From assembly GCF_014646515.1 (NCBI RefSeq), contig NZ_BMNK01000018.1, positions 124,001-188,000 on the forward strand: a stretch of DNA of 64,000 bases, written 5' to 3'. The notes beneath the pieces are model-generated. The model saw only the letters and a list, made by a program, of their open reading frames with translations, was not told the DNA's origin and made no database searches. Below are positions 49,695-58,043 of the stretch, one piece after another. Both the position numbers and the translations under genes were made by a program. This DNA comes from Nonomuraea glycinis (GTDB taxonomy: Bacteria > Actinomycetota > Actinomycetes > Streptosporangiales > Streptosporangiaceae). Every line of letters begins with the position of its first letter. The stretch's first letter is position 1.

Positions 49695-50834
49695 ATGACG
49701 ATGACACCTGACACGACGGCGAAAGCCACCGGACCGTCGACCGGGACCCCGAGCGGCACCGAGATCCGCCTGGACCGCGTCACGAAGGACTACGGGCTGG
49801 CGGCTCCCGCTGTCGACGACATCTCGCTGACGATCGAGCCCGGTGAGTTCATGACGCTGCTCGGGCCGAGCGGCTCGGGCAAGACGACCACCCTGAACCT
49901 CATCGCCGGGTTCGAGACGCTCACCGCCGGCTCGATCGCGCTCAACGGGACCGACGTGAGCGACGTGCCGCCGCACCGGCGCAACCTCGGCATGCTGTTC
50001 CAGAACTACGCGCTGTTCCCGCACCTGACGGTCGCGCAGAACGTCGCGTACCCGCTGCGCGAGCGCAAGGTCGGCAAGCGGGAGATCGCCAGGAAGGTCG
50101 CGGAGGTGCTCGAGCTGGTGCAGCTCACCGGGCGCGACGACAACCACCCCTCGCAGCTCTCCGGCGGGCAGCAGCAGCGGGTCGCGCTGGCCCGCGCGAT
50201 CGTCTTCGAGCCCGAGGCGCTCCTGCTGGACGAACCGCTCGGCGCGCTCGACCGCAATCTGCGCTCAGCCCTGCAGACGGAGATCCGGCGGATCCATCGC
50301 GAGGTCGGGTCCACGTTCGTCTTCGTGACGCACGACCAGGAGGAGGCCATGAACCTCTCCGATCGCATCGCGCTGTTCAACAACGGGCGCATCGAACAGG
50401 TCGGCACGCCGCAGCAGCTGTACGCCGAGCCCGAGACCCTGTTCACGGCGAAGTTCCTGGGCGATTCCAACGTGTTCGAGCTCGGGGAGGCCGCCCTCGA
50501 CGCGAACGTGGCGTGGGACGGCGAGAGCTGGGTCATCGATCCCGCCACCGTCGCCGCCCATCCCGGCGTGCGCGCGAGCAGCGCGGTCGTGGTGCGGCCG
50601 GAGGACGTCGAGGTGGCGGGCGGCCGCGACGACGTGCCCGCCGGCGCCAACGCCGTACGGGCGACCGTGCGCGACGTCGAGTACATGGGCTCGTACCGCA
50701 CGCTGCTGCTGGCCATGGGCGAACGCGGGCTGCCCGGCCGTACCCGTGTCAGCCCGCTCCAGGGGGAGTACGCCATCGGCGACGACCTCGTGGCCTGGTG
50801 GCGGCCGCAGGCGCAGCGGATCGTCGCGGCCTGA
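49695..50834 (+). CDS. Spermidine/putrescine-type ABC ATP-binding protein (PotA-like)
   Basis: 379 aa. Walker A LLGPSGSGKTTTLNLIAGFE, Q-loop FQNYALFPHLTV, signature LSGGQQQRVALARAI, Walker B LLLDEPLGALDRNLR, switch His VTHDQEEAMNLSD. The C-terminal ~120 residues are a TOBE-like domain (VVVRPEDVEVAGGRDD...). Energises the two permeases. Confidence 0.93.
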   Translation: MTMTPDTTAKATGPSTGTPSGTEIRLDRVTKDYGLAAPAVDDISLTIEPGEFMTLLGPSGSGKTTTLNLIAGFETLTAGSIALNGTDVSDVPPHRRNLGMLFQNYALFPHLTVAQNVAYPLRERKVGKREIARKVAEVLELVQLTGRDDNHPSQLSGGQQQRVALARAIVFEPEALLLDEPLGALDRNLRSALQTEIRRIHREVGSTFVFVTHDQEEAMNLSDRIALFNNGRIEQVGTPQQLYAEPETLFTAKFLGDSNVFELGEAALDANVAWDGESWVIDPATVAAHPGVRASSAVVVRPEDVEVAGGRDDVPAGANAVRATVRDVEYMGSYRTLLLAMGERGLPGRTRVSPLQGEYAIGDDLVAWWRPQAQRIVAA

Positions 50835-50861
50835 CCGAGGTCGATCGGGCCACTCGCCCTA

Positions 50862-50877
50862 TGTTCATATTGTGAAC
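50862..50877. promoter_or_regulatory. IclR-type operator
   Basis: TGTTCATATTGTGAAC: perfect GTTCA-N5-TGAAC inverted repeat between the ATPase gene and the binding-protein gene. Confidence 0.65.
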
Positions 50878-50952
50878 TTACCGCCGCTTTCCGCGCACAA
50901 ATAAGAACAATGCTGGGTGAAGCCCCTGTACGTGGCCGTTTGTGTCAGCTAA

Positions 50953-50990
50953 TGTTCACATATCGGGGATATGCAGTCGCATGGTGAACA
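50953..50990. promoter_or_regulatory. Second IclR-type site upstream of the binding protein
   Basis: TGTTCA (50953-50958) and TGAACA (50985-50990) frame 26 nt with ACATATCGGGGATATG, itself palindromic (CATATC/GATATG). Same spacing class as 47933-47969. It lies 45 bp before the start at 51035. Confidence 0.6.
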
Positions 50991-51034
50991 AAATGGCTGA
51001 CCGACTCGGCAGCATCCCATGAGAGGTAAGACAG

Positions 51035-52105
51035 ATGGCTCGATCAAGAACAGTCCTGGCGGGCGCCGGACTCACCGCGGCGGCGCTGCTGCTCGCCGCC
51101 TGCGGAGCCGGTGGCGACGCGGGCTCGGACGCGGCCGGCGGGGCGGTACGGCTCACCTACGTCTCCTACGGCGGCTCCGGCCAGGACGCGCAGATCAAGG
51201 CGTTCCAGGAGCCCTACGCCGCCGCGCACCCCGACGTGACCTTCGTCAACTCGTCGCCGGCCGACATCGCCCAGGTGAAGGCGCAGGTGACCTCTGGCGT
51301 CGTCCAGTGGGACGTCGTCTCGGTGGCGCCCGCCGCGGCGACGCAGCACTGCGGCACCCTGTTCGAGAAGCTCAGCTTCCCCGACCTGAAGGCCGATGAC
51401 TTCGTCGCCAAGGCGATCGGCGAGTGCTACGTCGGCAACTTCGGCAACGCGAGTCCCTTCGCCTACAACGCCGACAAGTACCCGGACCCGGCGAAGGCGC
51501 CCCAGACGATCGAGGACTTCTTCGACACGGCGAAGTTCCCGGGCAAGCGGGGCGTCATCACCAACCTGCAGAACGGCATCCTGGAGTACCCGCTCCTCGC
51601 CGACGGCGTCGCGCCCGACAAGCTCTACCCGCTCGACGTCGACCGCGCCCTGAAGAAGTGGGACACCGTCCGCAAGGACACCATCTTCGCGCCGAACGTG
51701 GGCGCGCTGCAGCAGGCGGCCAGCTCCGGCCAGGTTGACATGTTCCTCCTGTCCGACTCGCGCCTGATCGCGCTGCTGAACGAGAAGAAGAACATCAAGA
51801 TCGTATGGGACACGACCGTGGTGTCGGTCAACGCGCTCGCCGTGCCGCTCGGCACGAAGAACAAGGAGACCGCACAGGACTTCCTGCAGTCACTGGTGCA
51901 GCCCGAGCCGGTCGCCAAGATCACCGAGATGCTCGGGACCGTGCCGGTCAACCTCAAGGCCAAGCCGAACCTGACCGACAACGGCAAGCTCGTGGAGGCC
52001 TACGGGCCGGTGAACACCGGGGAGACCGTGGTCCAGGACGTCGACTGGTACGCCCAGAACTGGGACGCGGTCACGACTAAGCTCACCAACTGGCTAGTGG
52101 GTTGA
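51035..52105 (+). CDS. Spermidine/putrescine-type ABC substrate-binding lipoprotein (PotD-like)
   Basis: 356 aa; GAGAGGTAAGACAG before ATG 51035. Lipobox LLLAAC at ~18-23. The fold is of the PotD/YdcS type: LTYVSYGGSGQDAQIKAFQEPYAAAHPDVTFVNSS, then ...PQTIEDFFDTAKFPGKRGV and late ALAVPLGTKNKETAQDFLQSLVQPE. The Asp residues that bind polyamine amines in PotD are not confidently placed, so the ligand could be another cation or a carboxylate. Confidence 0.9.
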   Translation: MARSRTVLAGAGLTAAALLLAACGAGGDAGSDAAGGAVRLTYVSYGGSGQDAQIKAFQEPYAAAHPDVTFVNSSPADIAQVKAQVTSGVVQWDVVSVAPAAATQHCGTLFEKLSFPDLKADDFVAKAIGECYVGNFGNASPFAYNADKYPDPAKAPQTIEDFFDTAKFPGKRGVITNLQNGILEYPLLADGVAPDKLYPLDVDRALKKWDTVRKDTIFAPNVGALQQAASSGQVDMFLLSDSRLIALLNEKKNIKIVWDTTVVSVNALAVPLGTKNKETAQDFLQSLVQPEPVAKITEMLGTVPVNLKAKPNLTDNGKLVEAYGPVNTGETVVQDVDWYAQNWDAVTTKLTNWLVG

Positions 52106-52151
52106 AAATTGGCTCACAGGCTTGCGTTGTCCACCCACCAAGTTCTCCATG

Positions 52152-52165
52152 TGAACTAGAGTTCA
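52152..52165. promoter_or_regulatory. IclR-type operator at the regulator's own start
   Basis: TGAAC-N4-GTTCA with the ATG of the IclR gene four bases further. Position predicts autorepression. Confidence 0.6.
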
Positions 52166-52168
52166 GTC

Positions 52169-52951
52169 ATGGCGAACATTGAAGTGAGCGGCGACGGTTC
52201 CGGCTCCGATATCCAGGCGGTCCAGCGGGTCGGTCAGATCTGCTCACTCTTCGGTCCTCGCACGACCGAACTGACGGCAGCCGATGTGGCCGACCGGCTG
52301 GGACTGAACCGGACGACGGCGTACCGGTACTGCGCCTCGCTCGTCACGGCGGGCATCCTCGAGCGCGGGCACCGCCGCGGCACCTTCGTCCTGGGCGGCC
52401 TGATGGTCCAGCTGGGGATACACGCCCTGGGACGGCGGCGCGTCGTCGAGATCGCGCCGCCGTACCTGGCGGAGCTGACCACCGCCGTCCGCATGACGAC
52501 GGTGCTCGGCGTCTGGGGCGCACGCGGACCCGTCGTGGCGCTCGTCAACGAGGACGTCAGCCGCACCCTCGTCGTCACGGTCCACGCCGGCACGCAACTC
52601 GACCTGAACTCGTCGCAGCTGCGCGTCTTCCTGGCCTGCAAGGACGAGCAGGCGTTCAAACTGGCCACGGAGGGCGTCTCGGACGCCAGGCGGGCCGAGC
52701 TGGAGGCGGGGGTCTACATGGCCCGGCGCAACGGCTACAGCATCACGAGTCACCCTGACGGCCTCTTCGCCGCAGCCGCGCCCGTCTACGACGAGCACGG
52801 AATCTGCGCCACCATCGGGCTGCTCGGAGCCGACCAGATGGCCGACCTGTCGCCCGGGTCGCCGGCCCTCACCAAGCTTCTCGACATCGCCACCACCCTC
52901 AGTGACGAACTGGGCGGTGCCCAAGAGAGGAAACGCGTTGCCGACCTATGA
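52169..52951 (+). CDS. IclR-family transcriptional regulator
   Basis: 260 aa. N-terminal winged helix: IQAVQRVGQICSLFGPRTTELTAADVADRLGLNRTTAYRYCASLVTAGILERGHRRGTFVLGGLMVQLG. The C-terminal effector domain ends with TSHPDGLFAAAAPVYDEHGICATIGLLGADQM, the GAF-like IclR pattern. It is placed in the middle of the catabolic locus, and TGTTCA/TGAACA sites stand in front of 43014, 48021, 51035 and itself, so it likely controls them all in response to a pathway intermediate. Confidence 0.93.
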   Translation: MANIEVSGDGSGSDIQAVQRVGQICSLFGPRTTELTAADVADRLGLNRTTAYRYCASLVTAGILERGHRRGTFVLGGLMVQLGIHALGRRRVVEIAPPYLAELTTAVRMTTVLGVWGARGPVVALVNEDVSRTLVVTVHAGTQLDLNSSQLRVFLACKDEQAFKLATEGVSDARRAELEAGVYMARRNGYSITSHPDGLFAAAAPVYDEHGICATIGLLGADQMADLSPGSPALTKLLDIATTLSDELGGAQERKRVADL

Positions 52952-53915
52952 CGAGTTGGCCAAGGCCGAAATCGCCGGTTCGAGCTGGGAGGTCTTCGGA
53001 CCCGGCGATCAACTGGGGACCGTCAACCTCCTGACCCCCGAGCGCGTGGCGGCGGCGGCCCGCCTGATCCGCACCGGCCACCGGTTCAACCTCGACTACG
53101 CGATCAACGCCTTCGAGCCGTACCCGACCGGGACCAGGCACCGGACCGAGCACCACGTCTTCGCCAACAACGAGTTCCATCGCGACGACTGGCTCGACTC
53201 GTTCTACCTGCAGTCCACCTCACAACTCGACTCGCTGCGCCACATCGGGCATCCGCAGCACGGCTTCTACGGCGGGCTCGCGGCCGACGCCAACAACGAG
53301 GACTCGACGGTGCTCGGCATCCACAACTGGGCCGAGTCGGGGATCGCCGGCCGTGGCGTTCTGCTCGACATCCCGCGCTTCTTCGCCCTTGAGGGCCGGC
53401 CGTACGACTGCGAGCAGACGATCGCGCTCGACGACGTGACGCTCGACGCCGTCGCGCGCTCGCAGGGCGTCACCTGGCAGGGCGGCGACATGCTGCTGCT
53501 GCGCACCGGCTGGGCGGAGAACTACGTCGCGAAGTCGGTCGAGGAACGCGTCGAGTTCAACAAGCGCAACAAGTCCCCGGGGCTGGCCCAGCGGGAGTCG
53601 ATCCTGCGCTGGCTCTGGGATCACGAGATCGCGCTCGTCGCGGGCGACAACCCGGCGGTCGAAGCCGACCCCGTGATCGAGTCCGACTTCCGGGACGCCG
53701 GCGACCGCCCCCCGGAGCGCGGCGTGGACCACAGCGGGATGCTGCACCGGCCCCTCATCGCGCTCCTCGGCATGGCGATGGGCGAGCTCTGGAAGCTCGA
53801 CGACCTCGCCGCCGACTGCGCCGCCGACGGGATCTACGAGTTCTTCCTGACGTGCAAGCCGCTGAACCTCGTCGGCGGGGTGGGCTCGCCGCCGAACGCG
53901 CTCGCGTTCAAGTAG
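52938..53915 (+). CDS. Cyclase-family (KynB-like) metal-dependent hydrolase
   Basis: TTG 52938 has AGAGAGG seven bases upstream; 325 aa, overlapping the IclR gene by 14 bp. FGPGDQLGTVNLLTPERV near the N-terminus is the family opening. The metal motif region reads LQSTSQLDSLRHIGHP, where classical members have HxGTHxDxPxH; only the Asp and last His are plainly kept, as in the larger subgroup with a degenerate motif. GRGVLLDIPRFFALEG and MLLLRTGW are conserved. It probably opens a lactam, lactone or N-formyl compound. Confidence 0.82.
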   Translation: MPTYDELAKAEIAGSSWEVFGPGDQLGTVNLLTPERVAAAARLIRTGHRFNLDYAINAFEPYPTGTRHRTEHHVFANNEFHRDDWLDSFYLQSTSQLDSLRHIGHPQHGFYGGLAADANNEDSTVLGIHNWAESGIAGRGVLLDIPRFFALEGRPYDCEQTIALDDVTLDAVARSQGVTWQGGDMLLLRTGWAENYVAKSVEERVEFNKRNKSPGLAQRESILRWLWDHEIALVAGDNPAVEADPVIESDFRDAGDRPPERGVDHSGMLHRPLIALLGMAMGELWKLDDLAADCAADGIYEFFLTCKPLNLVGGVGSPPNALAFK

Positions 53916-54003
53916 CGGACCTTCAGGGAGAAGACCTTCAGGAAGAAGTAGACGACGTACGCCGCAGTCGTCGGGACATCGCCATCACCAGGGCAGGAGA
54001 ACC

Positions 54004-55236
54004 ATGAAGTACGTCACGGCCGGGACACTCCGGCTCCCGGCGCGCATCCACTTCGGCTACGGGGCACGCGCGCAACTGAGCGAGGTGCTGCGTCCCAGCG
54101 GCCGCCGTGTGCTGGCGATCGTCGATCCGTTCCTGATCGAGACTCCGATCTTCCGGGAGACGATCACGAAGCTCGAGACCGACGGCTTCGACGTCGCCGT
54201 GCACAGTGACATCAGCCCGGAACTCCCCACCGCGTCGCTGGACGCCGCGGCGGCGTTCGCGCGGGAGTACGCGCCCGACGTCATCCTCGCCATCGGCGGC
54301 GGCAGCGCGCTGGACGCCGCGAAGCTGGTCGGCCTGCTCGCCACCCACGGCGGGCCGCTGAGCCGCTACTACGGGGAGAACCAGGTCCCGGGCCCTTCGC
54401 TGCCCCTGGTCGCCGTCCCCACCACCGCCGGAACCGGGTCGGAGGTGACCCCGGTCGCCGTGGTGTCCGACCCGGAGCACGAGATGAAGGTGGGGATCTC
54501 CAGCCCGTACCTGATCCCCACGGCCGCGATCGTCGATCCCGAGTTCACCCTCGGCGCTCCCCGGAGCGTGAGCGCGTACGCGGGCATCGACGCCCTCGTG
54601 CACGCGGTCGAGTCGTACACCGCGGCTCAGCTCGAACCGTCCTGGGACACCGCCCTTCCCGTCTTCACCGGCCGGAACGCGTTCACCGAGAGCATGGCGC
54701 TGCGCGCGGCGGAGCATCTCGGCGCCTCGCTGGCGGCGGCGGTCGGCGATCCCGGCGATCGCCGGGCGAGAGAGGAGGTCGCCTACGGCAGCCTGCTCGC
54801 CGGCGTCGCGTTCGGCGCCACCGGCACGCACCTCTCGCATGCCCTGCAGTACCCGATCGGCGCGGCCACCAAGACGCCGCACGGGCTCGGCACCGGCCTG
54901 CTGCTCCCGTACGTGCTGCAGGCCTGTCTCGGCGACGCCGGGGTCGTCGAGCGGATCGCCGCGGTCGGCGGCGCCCTCGGATCCACGGCGGCCACCGCGG
55001 ACGGCAGGGCCCGGGACGCCATCTCCTCGATCGCGGCGCTCAACCGCGTGATCGGCGTGCCGGCGTCCCTTCAGGAGATCGGGATCACCCGGCCGCAACT
55101 CCCGCGCCTGGCCGAGCTGGCCTCGCGCTCCACGCGACTGGTCGCGATCGCGCCGATCCCGGCGCCACCCGCCCTCCTGCTCGACATCCTCGAACACGCC
55201 TACACCGGACATCTCACCGGACGGAGCGACTCATGA
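54004..55236 (+). CDS. Iron-containing alcohol dehydrogenase
   Basis: 410 aa from ATG 54004 (CAGGAGAACC upstream). NAD-binding GGGSALDAAKLVGLLA, TTAGTGSEVTPVAVVSDPE, and the Fe-site His cluster in GATGTHLSHALQYPIGAATKTPHGLGTGLLLPYVL, as in the lactaldehyde/maleylacetate/Fe-ADH superfamily. It would act on an alcohol or aldehyde made in the pathway. It ends in an ATGA overlap with the aldehyde dehydrogenase gene. Confidence 0.9.
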   Translation: MKYVTAGTLRLPARIHFGYGARAQLSEVLRPSGRRVLAIVDPFLIETPIFRETITKLETDGFDVAVHSDISPELPTASLDAAAAFAREYAPDVILAIGGGSALDAAKLVGLLATHGGPLSRYYGENQVPGPSLPLVAVPTTAGTGSEVTPVAVVSDPEHEMKVGISSPYLIPTAAIVDPEFTLGAPRSVSAYAGIDALVHAVESYTAAQLEPSWDTALPVFTGRNAFTESMALRAAEHLGASLAAAVGDPGDRRAREEVAYGSLLAGVAFGATGTHLSHALQYPIGAATKTPHGLGTGLLLPYVLQACLGDAGVVERIAAVGGALGSTAATADGRARDAISSIAALNRVIGVPASLQEIGITRPQLPRLAELASRSTRLVAIAPIPAPPALLLDILEHAYTGHLTGRSDS

Positions 55237-56663
55237 CCTACCTCGCGGACCTCTTCATCGACGGCGAGTGGCGCCCCGGCGGCGGCGAGCGCTTCGACGT
55301 GATCGACCCCGCCGACCTGACCGTGATCGCCCGGTTCGCCGCCGCCACCGAGGACGACTGCATGGCCGCCGTCGACGCGGCCGCGAACGCGCAGCAGAGC
55401 TGGGCGGCCACCGCGCCGAGGGAGCGGAGCGAGTTGCTCCGCTCCGCCTACGACGTGCTCACCGCCGAGGTCGAGCAGTTCGCCGAGATCATCGTGCGCG
55501 AGAACGGGAAGTCCTGGTCCGACGCGATCGGGGAGGCGAACTACGCCAAGGAGTTCTTCCGCTGGTTCGCCGAGGAGGCCGTGCGCATCCCCGGCGACTA
55601 CCGTCTCTCACCGGCCGGGGACAAGCGCATCGTCGTCGACCGGCAGCCGATCGGCGTCTCCCTGCTGATCACCCCGTGGAACTTCCCCGCCGCCATGGCC
55701 ACCAGGAAGCTCGCTCCCGCGCTGGCCGCCGGCTGCACGACCATTCTCAAACCGGCCAGGGAGACCCCGCTGACGGCGGCGTACATCGTCGAGGTACTGC
55801 GGCGCGTCGGCGTCCCCAGCGGCGTCGTGAACCTGGTGACGCCGGTGCCGACGGGCCCCCTCGTGGCCAAAATGATCAACAGGCCGGAGGTCCGGAAGCT
55901 CTCCTTCACCGGCTCCACCGAGGTCGGCCGCGACCTGCTGCACGCCTGCGCCGACAGCGTGGTCAGCGCCTCGATGGAGCTCGGCGGCAACGCGCCGCTC
56001 ATCGTGCTCCCCGGCGCCGACATGGACGTCACCGTCGAGGGGACGCTGCTGGCGAAGATGCGCAACGGCGGCGCGGCCTGCACCGCCGCCAACCGCATCT
56101 ACGTGCACAGCTCGCGGCACGACGAGTTCGTCGAGCGGATGACCGCCGAACTGGCCGCCCTGTCCGTCGGCCCCGGCCTCGACCGCTCCCAGCAGGTCGG
56201 CGCGCTCGTCTCGACCACCGAACGCGACAAGGTCGCCGCACTCGTGGACACCGCCGTCGCCGAGGGCGCGACCCTCGTCCACGGCGGCACCTCCTCCGAC
56301 AAGGGCGCCTTCTACGACGTCACCCTGCTGACAGATGTACGGCACGGGTCGAGCATCACCTCGACCGAGATCTTCGGCCCGGTCGTGACCGTCGTGGCCT
56401 ACGACGACGTCGACGAGGCGGTACGGATGGCGAACGACACCATCTACGGCCTGATGGCGTACGTGTTCGGCGAGGAACGCGAGGCCATGGCCGTCGCCCG
56501 GCGGCTGGAGGCGGGCATGGTCGCGGTCAACCGGGGCGTGGTGAGCGACCCGGCGGCGCCGTTCGGCGGGGTGAAGCAGAGCGGGCTCGGCCGGGAGGGC
56601 GGCTCGGAGGGCATCCTCGAGTTCCTGGAGGAAAAGTACATCGCCCTGACCGCCCACCCGTAG
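55233..56663 (+). CDS. Aldehyde dehydrogenase (succinate-semialdehyde dehydrogenase-like)
   Basis: 476 aa. NAD(P) site LLITPWNFPAAMATRKLAPALAAGCTTILKPARETPLTA, SFTGSTEVGRDLL, general base Glu in SMELGGNAPLIVL, and catalytic Cys in RNGGAACTAANRIYVH. EIFGPVVTVVAYD and AAPFGGVKQSGLGREGGSEGILEFLEEKYIAL close the family pattern. It resembles GabD-type enzymes. Last gene of the catabolic run, convergent with the patatin gene. Confidence 0.92.
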   Translation: MTYLADLFIDGEWRPGGGERFDVIDPADLTVIARFAAATEDDCMAAVDAAANAQQSWAATAPRERSELLRSAYDVLTAEVEQFAEIIVRENGKSWSDAIGEANYAKEFFRWFAEEAVRIPGDYRLSPAGDKRIVVDRQPIGVSLLITPWNFPAAMATRKLAPALAAGCTTILKPARETPLTAAYIVEVLRRVGVPSGVVNLVTPVPTGPLVAKMINRPEVRKLSFTGSTEVGRDLLHACADSVVSASMELGGNAPLIVLPGADMDVTVEGTLLAKMRNGGAACTAANRIYVHSSRHDEFVERMTAELAALSVGPGLDRSQQVGALVSTTERDKVAALVDTAVAEGATLVHGGTSSDKGAFYDVTLLTDVRHGSSITSTEIFGPVVTVVAYDDVDEAVRMANDTIYGLMAYVFGEEREAMAVARRLEAGMVAVNRGVVSDPAAPFGGVKQSGLGREGGSEGILEFLEEKYIALTAHP

Positions 56664-56747
56664 GCAGGCTGAGGACGACGACGGTTCGAGTGCACGGGTA
56701 CGCACTGTCGGCCAGCGCATTCGATAGAGCGACCACGCCAAGTCTGA

Positions 56748-58043
56748 TCAGCCTGCGTGGGACTTGGCGCGGTCGAAGTAGGCGGAGACGGTCTTACGTG
56801 AGCGGGCGTTGATGTCCTTGACCAGGGCTGGGTCCGGTGTGAAGTCAAGGAGGGAGAGGCCCTCGGTGTCGAGAGCGATGGTGCGGTTGCGGTAAGCGCT
56901 CGTCACCTGGGACTCGCCGGTGCCGTAGAGCGCATACTGGCCCATGGCACCAAGAAAGCCGCCCAGGTTGTTGATCTCCAAGGTGGTGGGCGTGTCCAGA
57001 CGCAGAGCGAGAGTTTGAGGCATGGGCATCTGTCCAGGGTCCGAGGGCTGGGGGCGGGGCTCCTCGTCGAACTCACGGAAGGGCAGGTTGTTCCAGACCC
57101 CTCCATCCACGTAGACACCGGGGGCGGGCCACGCTCCGGGGCGTTCCGGCTCAGTGAGGACGTACGGCTTGTAGATGTAGGGCAGGCTCATCGAGATTCG
57201 GATGGCGTCGGCTACAGGGAATTCTGAGGTGTGCTTCGCGGAGAAGATCTGGGTGAGCCCGGTCGACAGGTTGGCGCCGGTGACCAGAAGGTCCTTGCCC
57301 AGTTGCGTGCGAAGCTCGCCGAACGTCACGAACGAGCGGGCGATGCCGGAACGGTTCCTGAACTTGTTACCGATGAGCTGGTCGAACGTGTCCCGCGCGG
57401 CTTGACCGTGGAAGAGGCCCATGTCCCGGCCGAGGTAACCGATGTATTCGGGCCAGGAACTGAGGAGCAGCGGGACCGGCGGTTCGTCCTTGTGCGACTC
57501 CATCTCTTTCAGCAGGTCGTTGAGATTGCTTCGTGCCCAAGCCAGGCCGCCCACATACAGAGCCGCCCCAACGGGACCGCACATGCCGTAGGCCAGCACC
57601 GCTCCCAAGGGCATGCCGATCCGCGTTCCGAGGGGGACCTGCTTCAGCTGCGCGATCAGCTTCGTCTCGTCGGGTTCGTCTTTGACCTTCGTGTAGTGGG
57701 CGCCCACCTTGGGCACGAGCCGGTAGACGGGTGAGTCGAAGAAATCCGTGAACGACGCGGCCCGCACGCCGCGGATCTTGTTGGGCGCCCGCATGAACAT
57801 CTCTATTTCCTCGACGGTGTAGCCGAGGGTCAGGAGCAGTGCGGTGATGGCGCCCGCTGAGGAGCCGCCGAATCCGACCGGCATGACATCCCGGTCGTAC
57901 AGCTCGGCCAGCGCGCCAAGGTAGGCGAAGCCCTTGCCGCCGCCGCCCTCGAACACCAGGTAGGAGATCTCCTCGGGGAGGAGTTCCCGGTCCGGGGCTG
58001 GGCGCAGGGCCGGGACGCGGCCTGTCGGGCGCGGGCTGTTCAC
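56748..58043 (-). CDS. Patatin-like phospholipase
   Basis: 431 aa. Oxyanion loop EGGGGKGFAYLGAL at ~32-45, nucleophile Ser62 in GGSSAGAITALLL, and dyad Asp313 in VYVDGGVWNN. Thus all patatin catalytic elements are present; no signal peptide, so it acts in the cytoplasm or is delivered by another route. It starts inside the end of the 879-aa gene (ATGA), so the two are translated together. Patatin-like enzymes cleave acyl groups from phospholipids and serve as effectors in defence systems and as secreted toxins (family knowledge). A GYTVEEIEMFMRAPNK insertion loop follows the nucleophile elbow. Confidence 0.9.
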   Translation of the reverse strand: MNSPRPTGRVPALRPAPDRELLPEEISYLVFEGGGGKGFAYLGALAELYDRDVMPVGFGGSSAGAITALLLTLGYTVEEIEMFMRAPNKIRGVRAASFTDFFDSPVYRLVPKVGAHYTKVKDEPDETKLIAQLKQVPLGTRIGMPLGAVLAYGMCGPVGAALYVGGLAWARSNLNDLLKEMESHKDEPPVPLLLSSWPEYIGYLGRDMGLFHGQAARDTFDQLIGNKFRNRSGIARSFVTFGELRTQLGKDLLVTGANLSTGLTQIFSAKHTSEFPVADAIRISMSLPYIYKPYVLTEPERPGAWPAPGVYVDGGVWNNLPFREFDEEPRPQPSDPGQMPMPQTLALRLDTPTTLEINNLGGFLGAMGQYALYGTGESQVTSAYRNRTIALDTEGLSLLDFTPDPALVKDINARSRKTVSAYFDRAKSHAG

